Assembly: GCA_001314705.1 (NCBI GenBank)
Contig: LJSU01000025.1
Span: 124,001-188,000, forward strand
Direction: 5' to 3'
Source of the DNA: Rhodobacteraceae bacterium HLUCCO07
GTDB taxonomy: Bacteria > Pseudomonadota > Alphaproteobacteria > Rhodobacterales > Rhodobacteraceae
Length of the DNA: 64,000 nucleotides
Numbering within the stretch: position 1 is the stretch's first letter; each line of letters opens with the position of its first letter. The notes beneath the pieces were generated by a model that saw only the letters and a program-made list of their open reading frames with translations, was not told the DNA's origin and made no database searches. Below are positions 10,353 to 18,056 of this stretch, piece after piece. The position numbers and the translations under genes were made by a program.

Positions 10353-11498
10353 TCAGAGCAGCGCCTCGATCAGGGGCCGGGTATTGTCATAGGTCATCTC
10401 GATCGGGTTCCCGCCCGTGCTGGGATCGCCCAGCGCCGCGCGGGTGAGCGCGTCGGGATCGGCGCCCGATACACCCAGCGCCGAGAGCTTTTGCGGAATG
10501 GCGAACCCGGCGTTGAACGTATCGACAAAGGCACGGAACCCGTCGAACCCGCCAGAAATGCCCAGGTAGGCGGCGGCGGTGTCGAACCGGTCGCGGATTG
10601 CGGGGGCGTTGAATTTCAGCACCTCGGGCATGCAGACCGCGTTGGTGGTGCCGTGATGCGTGCCCCAGATCGCGCCGACAGGGTGGCTGATCGCGTGGAT
10701 CGCGCCCAGTCCCTTCTGAAAGGCGGTGGCGCCCATGGCGGCGGCGCTCATCATGTGGGCGCGGGCCTCGATGTCGCTGCCGTCGGCATAGGCGCGGGGC
10801 AGGTTCTCCTTGACCAGTCGCATCCCTTCGAGCGCGATGCCCTGGCTCATCGGGTGGTAATGCGGGCTGGAAAATGCCTCCACGCAATGGGCAAAGGCGT
10901 CGAGCCCGGTGCCCGCGGTGATGTGCCTGGGCATACCCACGGTCAGTTCCGGGTCGGCGATGACCACGGCAGGGAGCATGTCGGGGTGGAAGATGATCTT
11001 TTTCTCATGGGTGTCGGCATTGGTGAGCACGCCCGCGCGCCCCACCTCGGAGCCGGTGCCGGCGGTGGTCGGCACGGCGACGATGGGCAGGATGCCTGTG
11101 GGGTCGGCGCGGGTCCACCAATCGCCGATATCCTCGAAATCCCAGACCGGGCGGATCTGACCGGCCATGAAGGCCAGGACCTTGCCCAGATCGAGCCCCG
11201 AGCCGCCGCCAAAGGCGATCACGCCGTCGAAATCGCCATCGCGCAGCATGGCAAGCCCGGCGTCGAGATTGGCACCGTTGGGGTTGGGATCGACCTCGGC
11301 GAAACAGGCGCGGCCCAGCCCGGCCCCGTCCATCAGGTCGAGGGTGCGGGTGGTGATTTCCATCGTGGCAAGGCCACGGTCGGTGACGAGCAGCGGCCTG
11401 CGAATGCCTGCCGTCTCGCAGGCCAAGCCGATTTCGCGGATGCGCCCCGCGCCGAAGCGGATGGTGGTGGGATATGACCAGTTGCCGGTGAGGTTCAT
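10353..11498 (-). CDS. Iron-containing alcohol dehydrogenase
   Basis: 381 aa, the usual length of type III alcohol dehydrogenases. The nucleotide-binding GGGSGLDLGKVLA lies near residue 97. The metal ligands are visible as the Asp and His of GLDAFAHCVEAF, then HAISHPVGA and THHGTTNAVCMP. NAD(P)-dependent oxidation of an alcohol or reduction of an aldehyde in the cytoplasm. It is convergent with the GMC gene (10-nt gap) and lies 37 nt after the GS-like gene on the same strand, so the two probably form one unit. Confidence 0.92.
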   Translation of the reverse strand: MNLTGNWSYPTTIRFGAGRIREIGLACETAGIRRPLLVTDRGLATMEITTRTLDLMDGAGLGRACFAEVDPNPNGANLDAGLAMLRDGDFDGVIAFGGGSGLDLGKVLAFMAGQIRPVWDFEDIGDWWTRADPTGILPIVAVPTTAGTGSEVGRAGVLTNADTHEKKIIFHPDMLPAVVIADPELTVGMPRHITAGTGLDAFAHCVEAFSSPHYHPMSQGIALEGMRLVKENLPRAYADGSDIEARAHMMSAAAMGATAFQKGLGAIHAISHPVGAIWGTHHGTTNAVCMPEVLKFNAPAIRDRFDTAAAYLGISGGFDGFRAFVDTFNAGFAIPQKLSALGVSGADPDALTRAALGDPSTGGNPIEMTYDNTRPLIEALL

Positions 11499-11535
11499 GG
11501 GGTCGGGCCTTTTCAGATGGTAGGGGTGGGTGGTA

Positions 11536-12900
11536 TCAGGCGCGTTCGAACCCGCGCATGATTTCCCAGTCGGTCACAACGGCGTCGAATGTCTCCTGCT
11601 CGACCTCGGCGGCGCGGGTGTAGTGATCGACCACCCAGTCGCCCATCGTGCGGCGCAGCATGGCCGAATTGCGCAGCGCCTCGGTGGCGGCGCGCAGGGT
11701 GCAGGGAATTTCGGGCACGTCATCCATGCCATAGACATCGCCCGAAACGGGCGGCGCAAGGCTCAGCCCCTCTTCGATGCCCGAAAGCCCGGCGGCGAGT
11801 TGTGCCGCGCAGGCGAGATAGGGGTTGATGTCGGAGCCGGGAATGCGGCATTCGATCCGCACGCCCCGGGTGCCCTCGCCGACGAGGCGATAACCGGCGG
11901 TGCGGTTGTCGATCGACCAGGCGATTTTCGTCGGTGCGAAAGTGCCGGGGACAAAGCGTTTGTAGCTGTTGATATAGGGGGCGAGGAAGAAGGCGCCCTC
12001 GGCCGAGTATTTCAAAAGCCCCGCGACATAGGCCGCCATGGTTTCGGACATTCCGTGATCGCGCGTCGGGTCGTGAAAGGCGTTCTCGCCCTTGCGGAAC
12101 AGGGATTGGTGGATATGCGCGGCGCTGCCGACCTTGGCATGGTGCCATTTCGCCATGAAGCTGGCCGCATGGCCCATCTGGTCGGCGATTTCCTTGACCG
12201 CCTGCTTGGCGATGGTGTGGTGATCGGCGGTCAGGAGCGCGTCGGCATAGCGGATGTTGAGCTCCTCCTGCCCGGTTTCGGCCTCGCCCTTGGAATTCTC
12301 CACCGGCACGCCCGCCGCCACCAGGTGATTGCGGATCGGGCGCATGACGTGCTCTTCGCGGGTGGTCTGGAGGATATTGTAATCCTCGTTATAGCCGCTG
12401 ATCGGGGTGAGATCGCGAAATCCGCCGCGGCGGATCGTGTCGAAGCCTTGTGCGAAGAGAAAGAATTCAAGCTCGGTGGCCATCTGGGGCGTGAACCCCA
12501 TCGCCTCGGCGCGGGCGACCTGCGCCTTGAGGATCTGGCGGGGGGAATGCGGCACGGGTTCGTGATCGTGATGGTCGATCAGGTCGCAGATCACCATGGC
12601 CGTGCCGTCGAGCCACGGGATGCGGCGCAGGGTCGAAAGGTCGGGCTTCATCACGTAATCGCCATAGCCCGAGGCCCAGCTTGTCGCGGCGAACCCGTCC
12701 GGCGTTTCCATTTCCAGATCGGTGGCCAGCAGGTAATTGCAGCAATGGGTCTCGACATGGCCGCTTTCGAGGAAATGCGAGACGTGAAAGCGCTTGCCCA
12801 TCAGGCGGCCCTGCATGTCCACCAGGCAGACAAGCACCGTGTCGATGGCGCCGGCCATGGCTTCCCTGTTCAATTCGTCGAACGTCATCAGACCTGTCAT
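11536..12900 (-). CDS. Glutamine synthetase family protein (gamma-glutamyl-amine ligase type)
   Basis: 454 aa from the ATG at 12900 (MTGLMTFDEL), which has AGGGG 9 nt upstream. Frames further up run into the GST stop region. The GS beta-grasp and catalytic domains are visible: KRFHVSHFLESG near the N-terminus, EFFLF (first metal site Glu), the EELNIRYADALLTADHH block, WHHAKVGSAAHIHQSL and IECRIPGSDINPYLACAAQLAAGL. Length and motif spacing match the GlnA3/PuuA/GlnT-like subfamily rather than housekeeping GlnA. It likely ligates glutamate to an amine. The associated alcohol dehydrogenase and GMC enzyme fit amine or amino-alcohol catabolism, but the substrate is inference. Confidence 0.85.
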   Translation of the reverse strand: MTGLMTFDELNREAMAGAIDTVLVCLVDMQGRLMGKRFHVSHFLESGHVETHCCNYLLATDLEMETPDGFAATSWASGYGDYVMKPDLSTLRRIPWLDGTAMVICDLIDHHDHEPVPHSPRQILKAQVARAEAMGFTPQMATELEFFLFAQGFDTIRRGGFRDLTPISGYNEDYNILQTTREEHVMRPIRNHLVAAGVPVENSKGEAETGQEELNIRYADALLTADHHTIAKQAVKEIADQMGHAASFMAKWHHAKVGSAAHIHQSLFRKGENAFHDPTRDHGMSETMAAYVAGLLKYSAEGAFFLAPYINSYKRFVPGTFAPTKIAWSIDNRTAGYRLVGEGTRGVRIECRIPGSDINPYLACAAQLAAGLSGIEEGLSLAPPVSGDVYGMDDVPEIPCTLRAATEALRNSAMLRRTMGDWVVDHYTRAAEVEQETFDAVVTDWEIMRGFERA

Positions 12901-12989
12901 CAATCCCATCCCCTGAACGCGGTATCGGCGCATTTCGGCGCCTTGCCCCCAGGATGCGCACAGGATCGACCGGGGGCAATCGCCCTCTC

Positions 12990-13853
12990 TTAATCCACGT
13001 CGTCGCCGATCTTGTCCCACGTGCGGGTTTCGAAATCGCCCGCGTCATGGCGTTCGCGCAGCTGGAATTTCGCCTCGCCGAAGGTCCGGTTGACCATGCG
13101 TCCGCGGCTGACGGCGGGGCGGGCGTCGATTTCCTGTGCCCAGCGCTGGACATGGGCATAACTTTGGACGTCGAGAAATTCGCCTGCCTCGTAAAGTCGC
13201 CCAAGCGCAAGTTGGCCATACCAGGCCCAGTTGGCCATGTCGGCGATGGTGTAGTCGTCGCCGGTCAGGAAGCGATTGTTGGCCAGACGCTTGTCGAGCA
13301 CGTCAAGCTGGCGCTTCACCTCCATCGTGAACCGGTTGATCGGGTATTCCCATTTCTCGGGGGCATAGGCATAGAAATGGCCGAACCCCCCGCCCAGATA
13401 GGGCGCGCTGCCCATCTGCCAGAACAGCCACGAGAGCATTTCCGGACGGTCGGAGCCGAGGAAGCGGTCGAACTTCTCGGCCAGGTAGAGCAGGATCGCG
13501 CCGGATTCGAACACGCGCGTCGGTGTTCCGGTCGAATGATCCATCAGCGCCGGGATCTTGGAATTGGGATTGACTGCGACGAAGCCCGAAGAAAACTGTT
13601 CACCCTCCATGATGCGGATCAGCCAGGCGTCGTATTCGGCCTCCTTGATGCCCAGCTCCAGCAATTCCTCGAACAGGACGGTGACCTTGACCCCGTTTGG
13701 AGTGGCCAGCGAATAAAGTTGATGCGGGTGCTTGCCCACGGGAAGGTCTTTCTCATGGGTGGCGCCCGAAACGGGCCGGTTGATCGAGGCAAAGCGGCCA
13801 CCGGATTCGGCGTCCGGTGTCCAGACCTTCGGGGGGCTGTAGCTGTCAGTCAT
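12990..13853 (-). CDS. yghU: Glutathione S-transferase, YghU/Ure2-like
   Basis: 287 aa. The N-terminal extension (VWTPDAESGGRFASINRPVSGATHEKDLPVGKHPHQLYSLATPNGVKV) and the thioredoxin-fold motif NPNSKIPALMDHS are characteristic of the YghU/YfcG nu-class, which bind two glutathiones and act as disulfide-bond reductases. The C-terminal helical domain includes LYLAEKFDRF and GDDYTIADMANWAWYG. It ends 89 nt upstream of the probable GS start on the same strand, so they may be cotranscribed. The 166-nt region to the divergent hydrolase gene holds its promoter. Confidence 0.9.
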   Translation of the reverse strand: MTDSYSPPKVWTPDAESGGRFASINRPVSGATHEKDLPVGKHPHQLYSLATPNGVKVTVLFEELLELGIKEAEYDAWLIRIMEGEQFSSGFVAVNPNSKIPALMDHSTGTPTRVFESGAILLYLAEKFDRFLGSDRPEMLSWLFWQMGSAPYLGGGFGHFYAYAPEKWEYPINRFTMEVKRQLDVLDKRLANNRFLTGDDYTIADMANWAWYGQLALGRLYEAGEFLDVQSYAHVQRWAQEIDARPAVSRGRMVNRTFGEAKFQLRERHDAGDFETRTWDKIGDDVD

Positions 13854-14019
13854 GCGGGACTCCTTGTTGCGCTTTGCGCAGAGTTAGACACGGGATGGGC
13901 CGGGATGAAAGGGGCGACGGTGCGTCCGGCCTGTGCGCTTGCGCACGAGGCGCTTGGCCGCCGTGGCGGCGTCGCGTAACACGGTTGCATTCGTCGGTCG
14001 GAAAAGCGAGGGGGCATTC

Positions 14020-14877
14020 ATGCAAGATGCCGAGACACTGCGCCTGATGGCCTGCCAGATCACGGTGCCGCAGATGACCAGCGCCGCCGAGCGTGACGCG
14101 CATCTCGCCGTCACGGTGGCAAAGATCGAGGCGCAGCTTGACCGGCAGGAGGCCGAACTTGTCGTGTTGCCGGAATTGTCGAGCATCGACTATTCCCGCG
14201 CCACCTTTGCCCGGCTCGACGCATTGGTCGAGCCGCTGGACGGTCCGTCGTTTCAGGCATGGCGTCGGGTGGCCATGGCGCATGGGGTGCATGTCGCGTT
14301 TGGTTTTGCGCGGGCGGATGAGGCCGGGCCGTTCATCTGCACCGCGGTCGTGGGGCCGGACGGGGCGTTGGCGGGGCATTATGACAAGATCCACCTCGCG
14401 CAATACGGCGCGTCGATGGAAAAGGAGTATTTCCGCCGCGGCGACCACCTGTTCACTTTCGAGGTCAAGGGAGTCCGGCTTGCGCCGATCATCTGTTACG
14501 ACATCCGCATCCCCGAATTGTCGCGGGTGCTTGTCACCGAACACGGGGTTGATGCGATCCTGCATTGCGGTGCCTATTTCCGCGACGAGAGCTTTCACAC
14601 ATGGCACCCCTTCGCGATCACCCGGGCGCTCGAAAACCAGGTGTTTTTCCTGTCGCTCAACCGTGCCGGGGCGAGCTATGGAAATTCGCTGTTCTGTCGC
14701 CCATGGATGGACGAGGTAACGCAACCCGTGACGTTCCCCGAGCATGACGAGGCGTTTCGTATCGTGACGCTCACGCGCGCGGAGATCGACGCGGCGCGCG
14801 CGGGCTACAGCTTTCTCAAGGACCGCCTTCCGGATTACCGGTTGCCCATGATCGCGCCGAATGGCCCACGAAAATGA
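14020..14877 (+). CDS. Carbon-nitrogen hydrolase (nitrilase superfamily)
   Basis: 285 aa from the ATG at 14020 with GAGGGGG upstream. The catalytic triad of the superfamily is visible: Glu in VVLPELSSIDYSR, Lys in GHYDKIHLAQYG and Cys in APIICYDIRIPEL. It hydrolyses a non-peptide C-N bond (amidase, N-carbamoylase or omega-amidase). The conserved KALENQVFF-like segment reads RALENQVFFLSLNRAG. It diverges from the GST/GS/ADH set and could act on a gamma-glutamyl or amide intermediate, which is inference only. Confidence 0.88.
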   Translation: MQDAETLRLMACQITVPQMTSAAERDAHLAVTVAKIEAQLDRQEAELVVLPELSSIDYSRATFARLDALVEPLDGPSFQAWRRVAMAHGVHVAFGFARADEAGPFICTAVVGPDGALAGHYDKIHLAQYGASMEKEYFRRGDHLFTFEVKGVRLAPIICYDIRIPELSRVLVTEHGVDAILHCGAYFRDESFHTWHPFAITRALENQVFFLSLNRAGASYGNSLFCRPWMDEVTQPVTFPEHDEAFRIVTLTRAEIDAARAGYSFLKDRLPDYRLPMIAPNGPRK

Positions 14878-14905
14878 AAAACCCCCGTGGCCGGGCCGCG
14901 GGGGT
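14877..14905 (-). terminator. Intrinsic terminator of rpsU (also lies just past the + strand hydrolase)
   Basis: A 10-bp stem (14881-14890 with 14896-14905, arm ACCCCCGTGG, one G-T pair) closes a 5-nt loop and is followed on the minus strand by TTTT. It lies 28 nt past the rpsU stop. It also starts 3 nt after the plus-strand hydrolase stop, so it could act for both genes, though only the minus side has a clean T-run. Confidence 0.78.
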
Positions 14906-14933
14906 CGTCGTTTCGTCCGAGAACGGGGTCGGC

Positions 14934-15140
14934 TCAGAGCAGACCTTCGCGCTGGGCTTTCTTGCGGGCGAGTTTGCGGGCCCGGCGAATCGCCTCGGCC
15001 TTCTCGCGCGCTTTCTTCTCGGAGGGTTTCTCGAAATGCTGCTTGAGCTTCATTTCGCGAAAGACACCTTCACGTTGCAACTTCTTCTTCAGGGCACGAA
15101 GCGCCTGATCGACGTTGTTATCGCGAACACTTACCTGCAT
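14934..15140 (-). CDS. rpsU: 30S ribosomal protein S21
   Basis: 68 aa, very basic. The N-terminus [25 protein letters not shown] and the internal [27 protein letters not shown] are diagnostic of bacterial S21, including the Arg/Lys-rich C-terminal helix. It binds the 16S rRNA platform near the anti-Shine-Dalgarno region and helps initiation. The gene is monocistronic here (terminator at 14877-14905), and a small hairpin abuts its start codon. Confidence 0.97.
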   Translation of the reverse strand: MQVSVRDNNVDQALRALKKKLQREGVFREMKLKQHFEKPSEKKAREKAEAIRRARKLARKKAQREGLL

Positions 15141-15154
15141 GTGGTTTTCACCAC
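15141..15154 (-). promoter_or_regulatory. Small hairpin abutting the rpsU start codon, overlapping the ribosome site
   Basis: On the minus strand the 14 nt directly before ATG read GTGGT-GAAA-ACCAC, a 5-bp stem with a GNRA-type tetraloop. The Shine-Dalgarno-like AAAGGTGG partly lies in the 5' arm, so folding would hide it. This could be a translational control element, possibly for S21 autoregulation. The function is inference. Confidence 0.4.
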
Positions 15155-15203
15155 CTTTCTAGAGTTGAGTTGCTGGATTAGCAGGAAGCCGGTGTATAGC
15201 AAC

Positions 15204-15578
15204 TTAGACCGGCGTTGTCCAGACCGCCCTGTATCCGCCGGGGGTATCGGGCAGGAATGCCTCGATCGCCGCGCTGGCCACCACGATCGGTTCGCCACCC
15301 GGTTGGGGGGTCACGTCAAGCCCGCCCTCGACAACCTCGATTTCGACCTGTCCCACGGGCAGGCAGGCGGCAATCGCGGTGTGATCCACCGCGTCGGGGT
15401 TCTGGACTCCTATGGTCACCTTGACCCGCAGCACGTCGCGCAAGCCGGGATCGAGACCGATCAGGGTGAGAGAGGCACCCTGAAGGGCGGATTGCACTGC
15501 GCGCAGCGCCGCCTTGCCGTGGTTCTGCCCGTGCAGGTCGCTGCCGCTGCCCATTTCGATGATGAAACGGCGGCTCAT
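15204..15578 (-). CDS. Lin0512-family protein (second of tandem pair)
   Basis: 124 aa. It belongs to the small uncharacterised Lin0512 family by overall pattern: an N-terminal RFIIEMGSGSDLHGQNHGKAALRAVQSAL, then VKVTIGVQNPDAVDHTAIAACLP and VEVVEGGLDVTP-like EIEVVEGGLDVTPQPGG. The ATG overlaps the stop of the preceding paralogue by 4 nt. No catalytic residues are evident and biochemical function is unknown. It ends 63 nt before the rpsU start region. Confidence 0.75.
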   Translation of the reverse strand: MSRRFIIEMGSGSDLHGQNHGKAALRAVQSALQGASLTLIGLDPGLRDVLRVKVTIGVQNPDAVDHTAIAACLPVGQVEIEVVEGGLDVTPQPGGEPIVVASAAIEAFLPDTPGGYRAVWTTPV

Positions 15579-15922
15579 GTCGTGCGCTCCAGATCGAGCG
15601 AGACCGAGATCGCGACATTGGCGATGACATTGGGCGGTGCATCGGGGCGCGGCACGTCGAGCCCGCCCCTGACCACCCGCACACGGGGTTCGCCATAGGG
15701 AAAGGCAGCGATGATGCGGTCGGTATCGACGGCCTCGGGGCGGGCGACGCCGATTTCCACATCGAGGATCATCGCCTCGCGCGGGGCGCCGAACAACTCG
15801 GCGAGGTTGATCGAGTTGCGCCAGAGCGCATCGCGCACGCCGCGCAGGGCGGCCTCGGTGTAATCCTGGCGACGCAGCGAGGTGCCAAGGCCCAGTTCGG
15901 TTAGAAGGCGGGTTTCGGCCAT
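15575..15922 (-). CDS. Lin0512-family protein (first of tandem pair)
   Basis: 115 aa. Paralogue of the next gene: LLTELGLGTSLRRQDYTEAALRGVRDAL aligns with its N-terminus, VEIGVARPEAVDTDRIIAAFP with the middle, and VRVVRGGLDVPRP with the C-terminal motif. The two share the GxGxxL(R/H)...AALR and GGLDV positions, so they are a diverged duplication that may form a heteromer. The function is unknown. The gene starts ~200 nt downstream of the membrane-protein gene stop and may have its own promoter in that gap. Confidence 0.75.
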   Translation of the reverse strand: MAETRLLTELGLGTSLRRQDYTEAALRGVRDALWRNSINLAELFGAPREAMILDVEIGVARPEAVDTDRIIAAFPYGEPRVRVVRGGLDVPRPDAPPNVIANVAISVSLDLERTT

Positions 15923-16087
15923 GGGTTAGCCCGCCGTGCGGCGATGGTTGGCAGTGGGGTGGTTCATCTGTCCGATCCCTGTGGTTTCACAAGAGTCTGG
16001 ACAAGGTCGTGCGCGCATGCAAGCGTGTTTGCACGGGCATTCGAAAATCGGCGGGCGGCCCAAGGAGGAGCAGGCCACCCACCACAT

Positions 16088-16113
16088 CGGGCCACGAGGG
16101 AGGTCGTGGCCCG
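16088..16113. other. Stem-loop 3' of the membrane-protein gene
   Basis: A perfect 10-bp inverted repeat (16088-16097 with 16104-16113, arm CGGGCCACGA) with a 6-nt loop lies 7 nt past the stop of the minus-strand membrane-protein gene. No T-run follows on the minus strand, so termination would be weak or factor-assisted. The rest of 15923-16087 has no feature I can name. Confidence 0.5.
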
Positions 16114-16119
16114 GTATCT

Positions 16120-17331
16120 TTATTCGGCCGGAACCGCGAGTGTGGCGGATTTGCCGAAATGCTGGCGGTTGAGCCGGATCACCAGCGCGATCATCAGCAC
16201 CTGAGAGATCACGGCGATGCCCGAGAGCACCCAGTAGGCGGGGCCGAACTCGACGATCACCCCGGCATCGACCAACCCCTTGTTGACAAAGAAATGCATC
16301 AGCACGGCAAATGCCACGCCGGGACAAACCAGCGCATAGGAGCCGGGCGAGGTTTTCGGGCCGAGCACGAAGTCGTCGAAGTAACCCTGACGGCGCAGCA
16401 CCGTCAGCCCGAGCATGAGAAAGAGCACCTGAACCGCGATCATCCGGGCGAGGAAGATCATGGTGTCACCGGCCTCGGACTGAACATCGAAGGTGGCATG
16501 CAGCCCGTGGTCCTGGCGCAGGAAAAGGATCGACAGGATGGTGACGATGGGCACGATCACCATGAGGGTCGGTCCGGCCTCCTTGGCGGTGCCGTGTTGC
16601 AGCATCGACGAGAAGGCGGTCGCGGCGGCCAGGGCGGTGTAGATGAGCGCCGCGACAGCGAAGAAGGTCGAGATGACGAGCGCTGCGCCGACGGTCACGG
16701 TCTGGGTGCTCATCGCGGCGGGGGCGGCAAAACCGACGCCGACCATTGAAAGCGCGAAGGCGGGCAGAAGCTGGGCAAAGCTGTTATGCGCGGTGACGTC
16801 GAACACGCCGCCCTGCGAAAGGACGCGGCCGAGGAAATCGCCGATGATCTTGAGCGCCCAGATCCCGACGAGGCCGAAGGCGACCATGGCGAGCGGGAAG
16901 AGATACTCGACGACGGTCCAGAGCCTGGGCACGAAGGTCAGACCGACGATGAACATGGCGTTGATGGTCATGGCCGTGGCCAGTGGCCCGGCGAGCAACG
17001 TTGTTTCAGCATTGGAGTTGCGCAGTTTCTCGTAGGCCTCGGTTTTCGAGAAGGCCGAGAGCGCGGAGAAGTTCCAGGCAAGGTATTTCACGTTGAGAAA
17101 GGACATCGCCGCGATCCCGACCCAGGCGATCACGATGGCGATCTGCTGGGGCAGGTAGCCCTGGGCAAAGGCGGCCATCACGTCCTCGAAGATCGGAACG
17201 GGCTGATCGGGGTGCGGCACCCAGAAGAAGAGGAACATGAAGAAGGTGACAGCGAGACCGCCGGCGCCGAGCGAGGCGAGGAAATAGAGCGGGGAATAAC
17301 TGTCAGCGGGTCTTTTGATATCGGTTTGCAT
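16120..17331 (-). CDS. Multi-pass membrane protein of unknown function
   Basis: 403 aa with about ten hydrophobic segments spread over the whole length. Examples start near residues 18 (YFLASLGAGGLAVTFFMFLFF), 63, 112, 142, 190, 220, 255, 295, 340 and 370. A conserved-looking periplasmic motif WVPHPDQPVPIFEDV follows the first helix. There is no recognisable ATP or cofactor site. The helix count is compatible with TehA/SLAC1-type or TsoY-type proteins, but I cannot assign it. The start has AAAGGAG upstream. The leader DNA is unusually AT-rich with direct repeats (see findings). Confidence 0.65.
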   Translation of the reverse strand: MQTDIKRPADSYSPLYFLASLGAGGLAVTFFMFLFFWVPHPDQPVPIFEDVMAAFAQGYLPQQIAIVIAWVGIAAMSFLNVKYLAWNFSALSAFSKTEAYEKLRNSNAETTLLAGPLATAMTINAMFIVGLTFVPRLWTVVEYLFPLAMVAFGLVGIWALKIIGDFLGRVLSQGGVFDVTAHNSFAQLLPAFALSMVGVGFAAPAAMSTQTVTVGAALVISTFFAVAALIYTALAAATAFSSMLQHGTAKEAGPTLMVIVPIVTILSILFLRQDHGLHATFDVQSEAGDTMIFLARMIAVQVLFLMLGLTVLRRQGYFDDFVLGPKTSPGSYALVCPGVAFAVLMHFFVNKGLVDAGVIVEFGPAYWVLSGIAVISQVLMIALVIRLNRQHFGKSATLAVPAE

Positions 17332-17503
17332 TGGATCGGCTCCTTTCGGTTGCGGGAGTCACATATGAAGGTTGGAATATATATAACATGCGAAACATGG
17401 AATATGAAGGGTTAAGCCCGCTTGTAGCGCGGTCGAATTGTCGCGCCTGCCGGGCGGGGGAGGTCTTTACCGTTCGTTAACCGGGGCCGGGTCAGATTGT
17501 GCC

Positions 17504-17914
17504 ATGCGCTGGATTCTGCCTTGTCTTGTCATTCTTGCGGGTTGCGACACACCGCATCCACGTTTCGCCGGGGTGGAGCCGGTGCGTATCACCGTGGGTC
17601 AGAGCACGTTCGACATCAGGGTCAGGGACCGCAAGGCCGAGGCGATCCGGCGCAACGCGGAATGGGCGCCGCGTCCGGAAGCGGTGGCACCGCGCGCGGT
17701 GGCGGCGATCGAGCGGGTGTCAGGTTGCACCGTGCGCAGGCTCGATGGAGACCAGGCGCAGTTCTTTGCTTGGCTCAAATGCGGCAGGGGCGACCGCCCG
17801 ATGGAGATCTTGCCTGGGCGGATCGAATACGAGTGTGACATCGAGGATGCCTATGTCGATCGCGGGCTTGGCGAGACGGTGACCGGGATGACCTGCACGC
17901 CGCGCCGGTATTGA
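17504..17914 (+). CDS. Small predicted lipoprotein of unknown function
   Basis: 136 aa. A short signal ends in a lipobox-like LVILAGC (Cys at residue 14), suggesting lipid attachment and export to the periplasmic side. The rest is RITVGQSTFDIRVRDRKAEAIRRNAEW with four later cysteines (GCTVRR, LKCGRG, EYECDIED, MTCTPRRY). No domain is recognised. The start at 17504 is chosen because it puts the hydrophobic signal at the N-terminus. It is convergent with the transglycosylase gene across a repeat element. Confidence 0.65.
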   Translation: MRWILPCLVILAGCDTPHPRFAGVEPVRITVGQSTFDIRVRDRKAEAIRRNAEWAPRPEAVAPRAVAAIERVSGCTVRRLDGDQAQFFAWLKCGRGDRPMEILPGRIEYECDIEDAYVDRGLGETVTGMTCTPRRY

Positions 17915-17923
17915 GGTCGCAAG

Positions 17924-18045
17924 GCCGCCCGGACCGCGCGCCCACCCGCCCGCCCCCGCGCGTCCCGGGCGGCTTTGGCCGAAGCCGCGGGCCGCGCCGT
18001 GGGTGCGGACGCTCCGCGGGGAGTATTTGCTGCAAGATGAAGCAA
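17924..18045. repeat. Composite intergenic repeat, copy 1 (GC hairpin with CCCACCC loop + GAGTATTT segment)
   Basis: The first part is an inverted repeat of 17-nt arms (17924-17940 and 17957-17973, 15 of 17 paired) around a C-rich loop that begins CCCACCC. After a 47-nt spacer comes GAGTATTT at 18021-18028, then a CAAGA and GGG pattern resembling the other two copies. It lies between convergent genes and ends near the mltB-like stop. Here the second part is not a long palindrome, unlike the 29.7 and 60.1 kb copies. Confidence 0.65.
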
Positions 18046-18056
18046 TGGGAGCCGGT

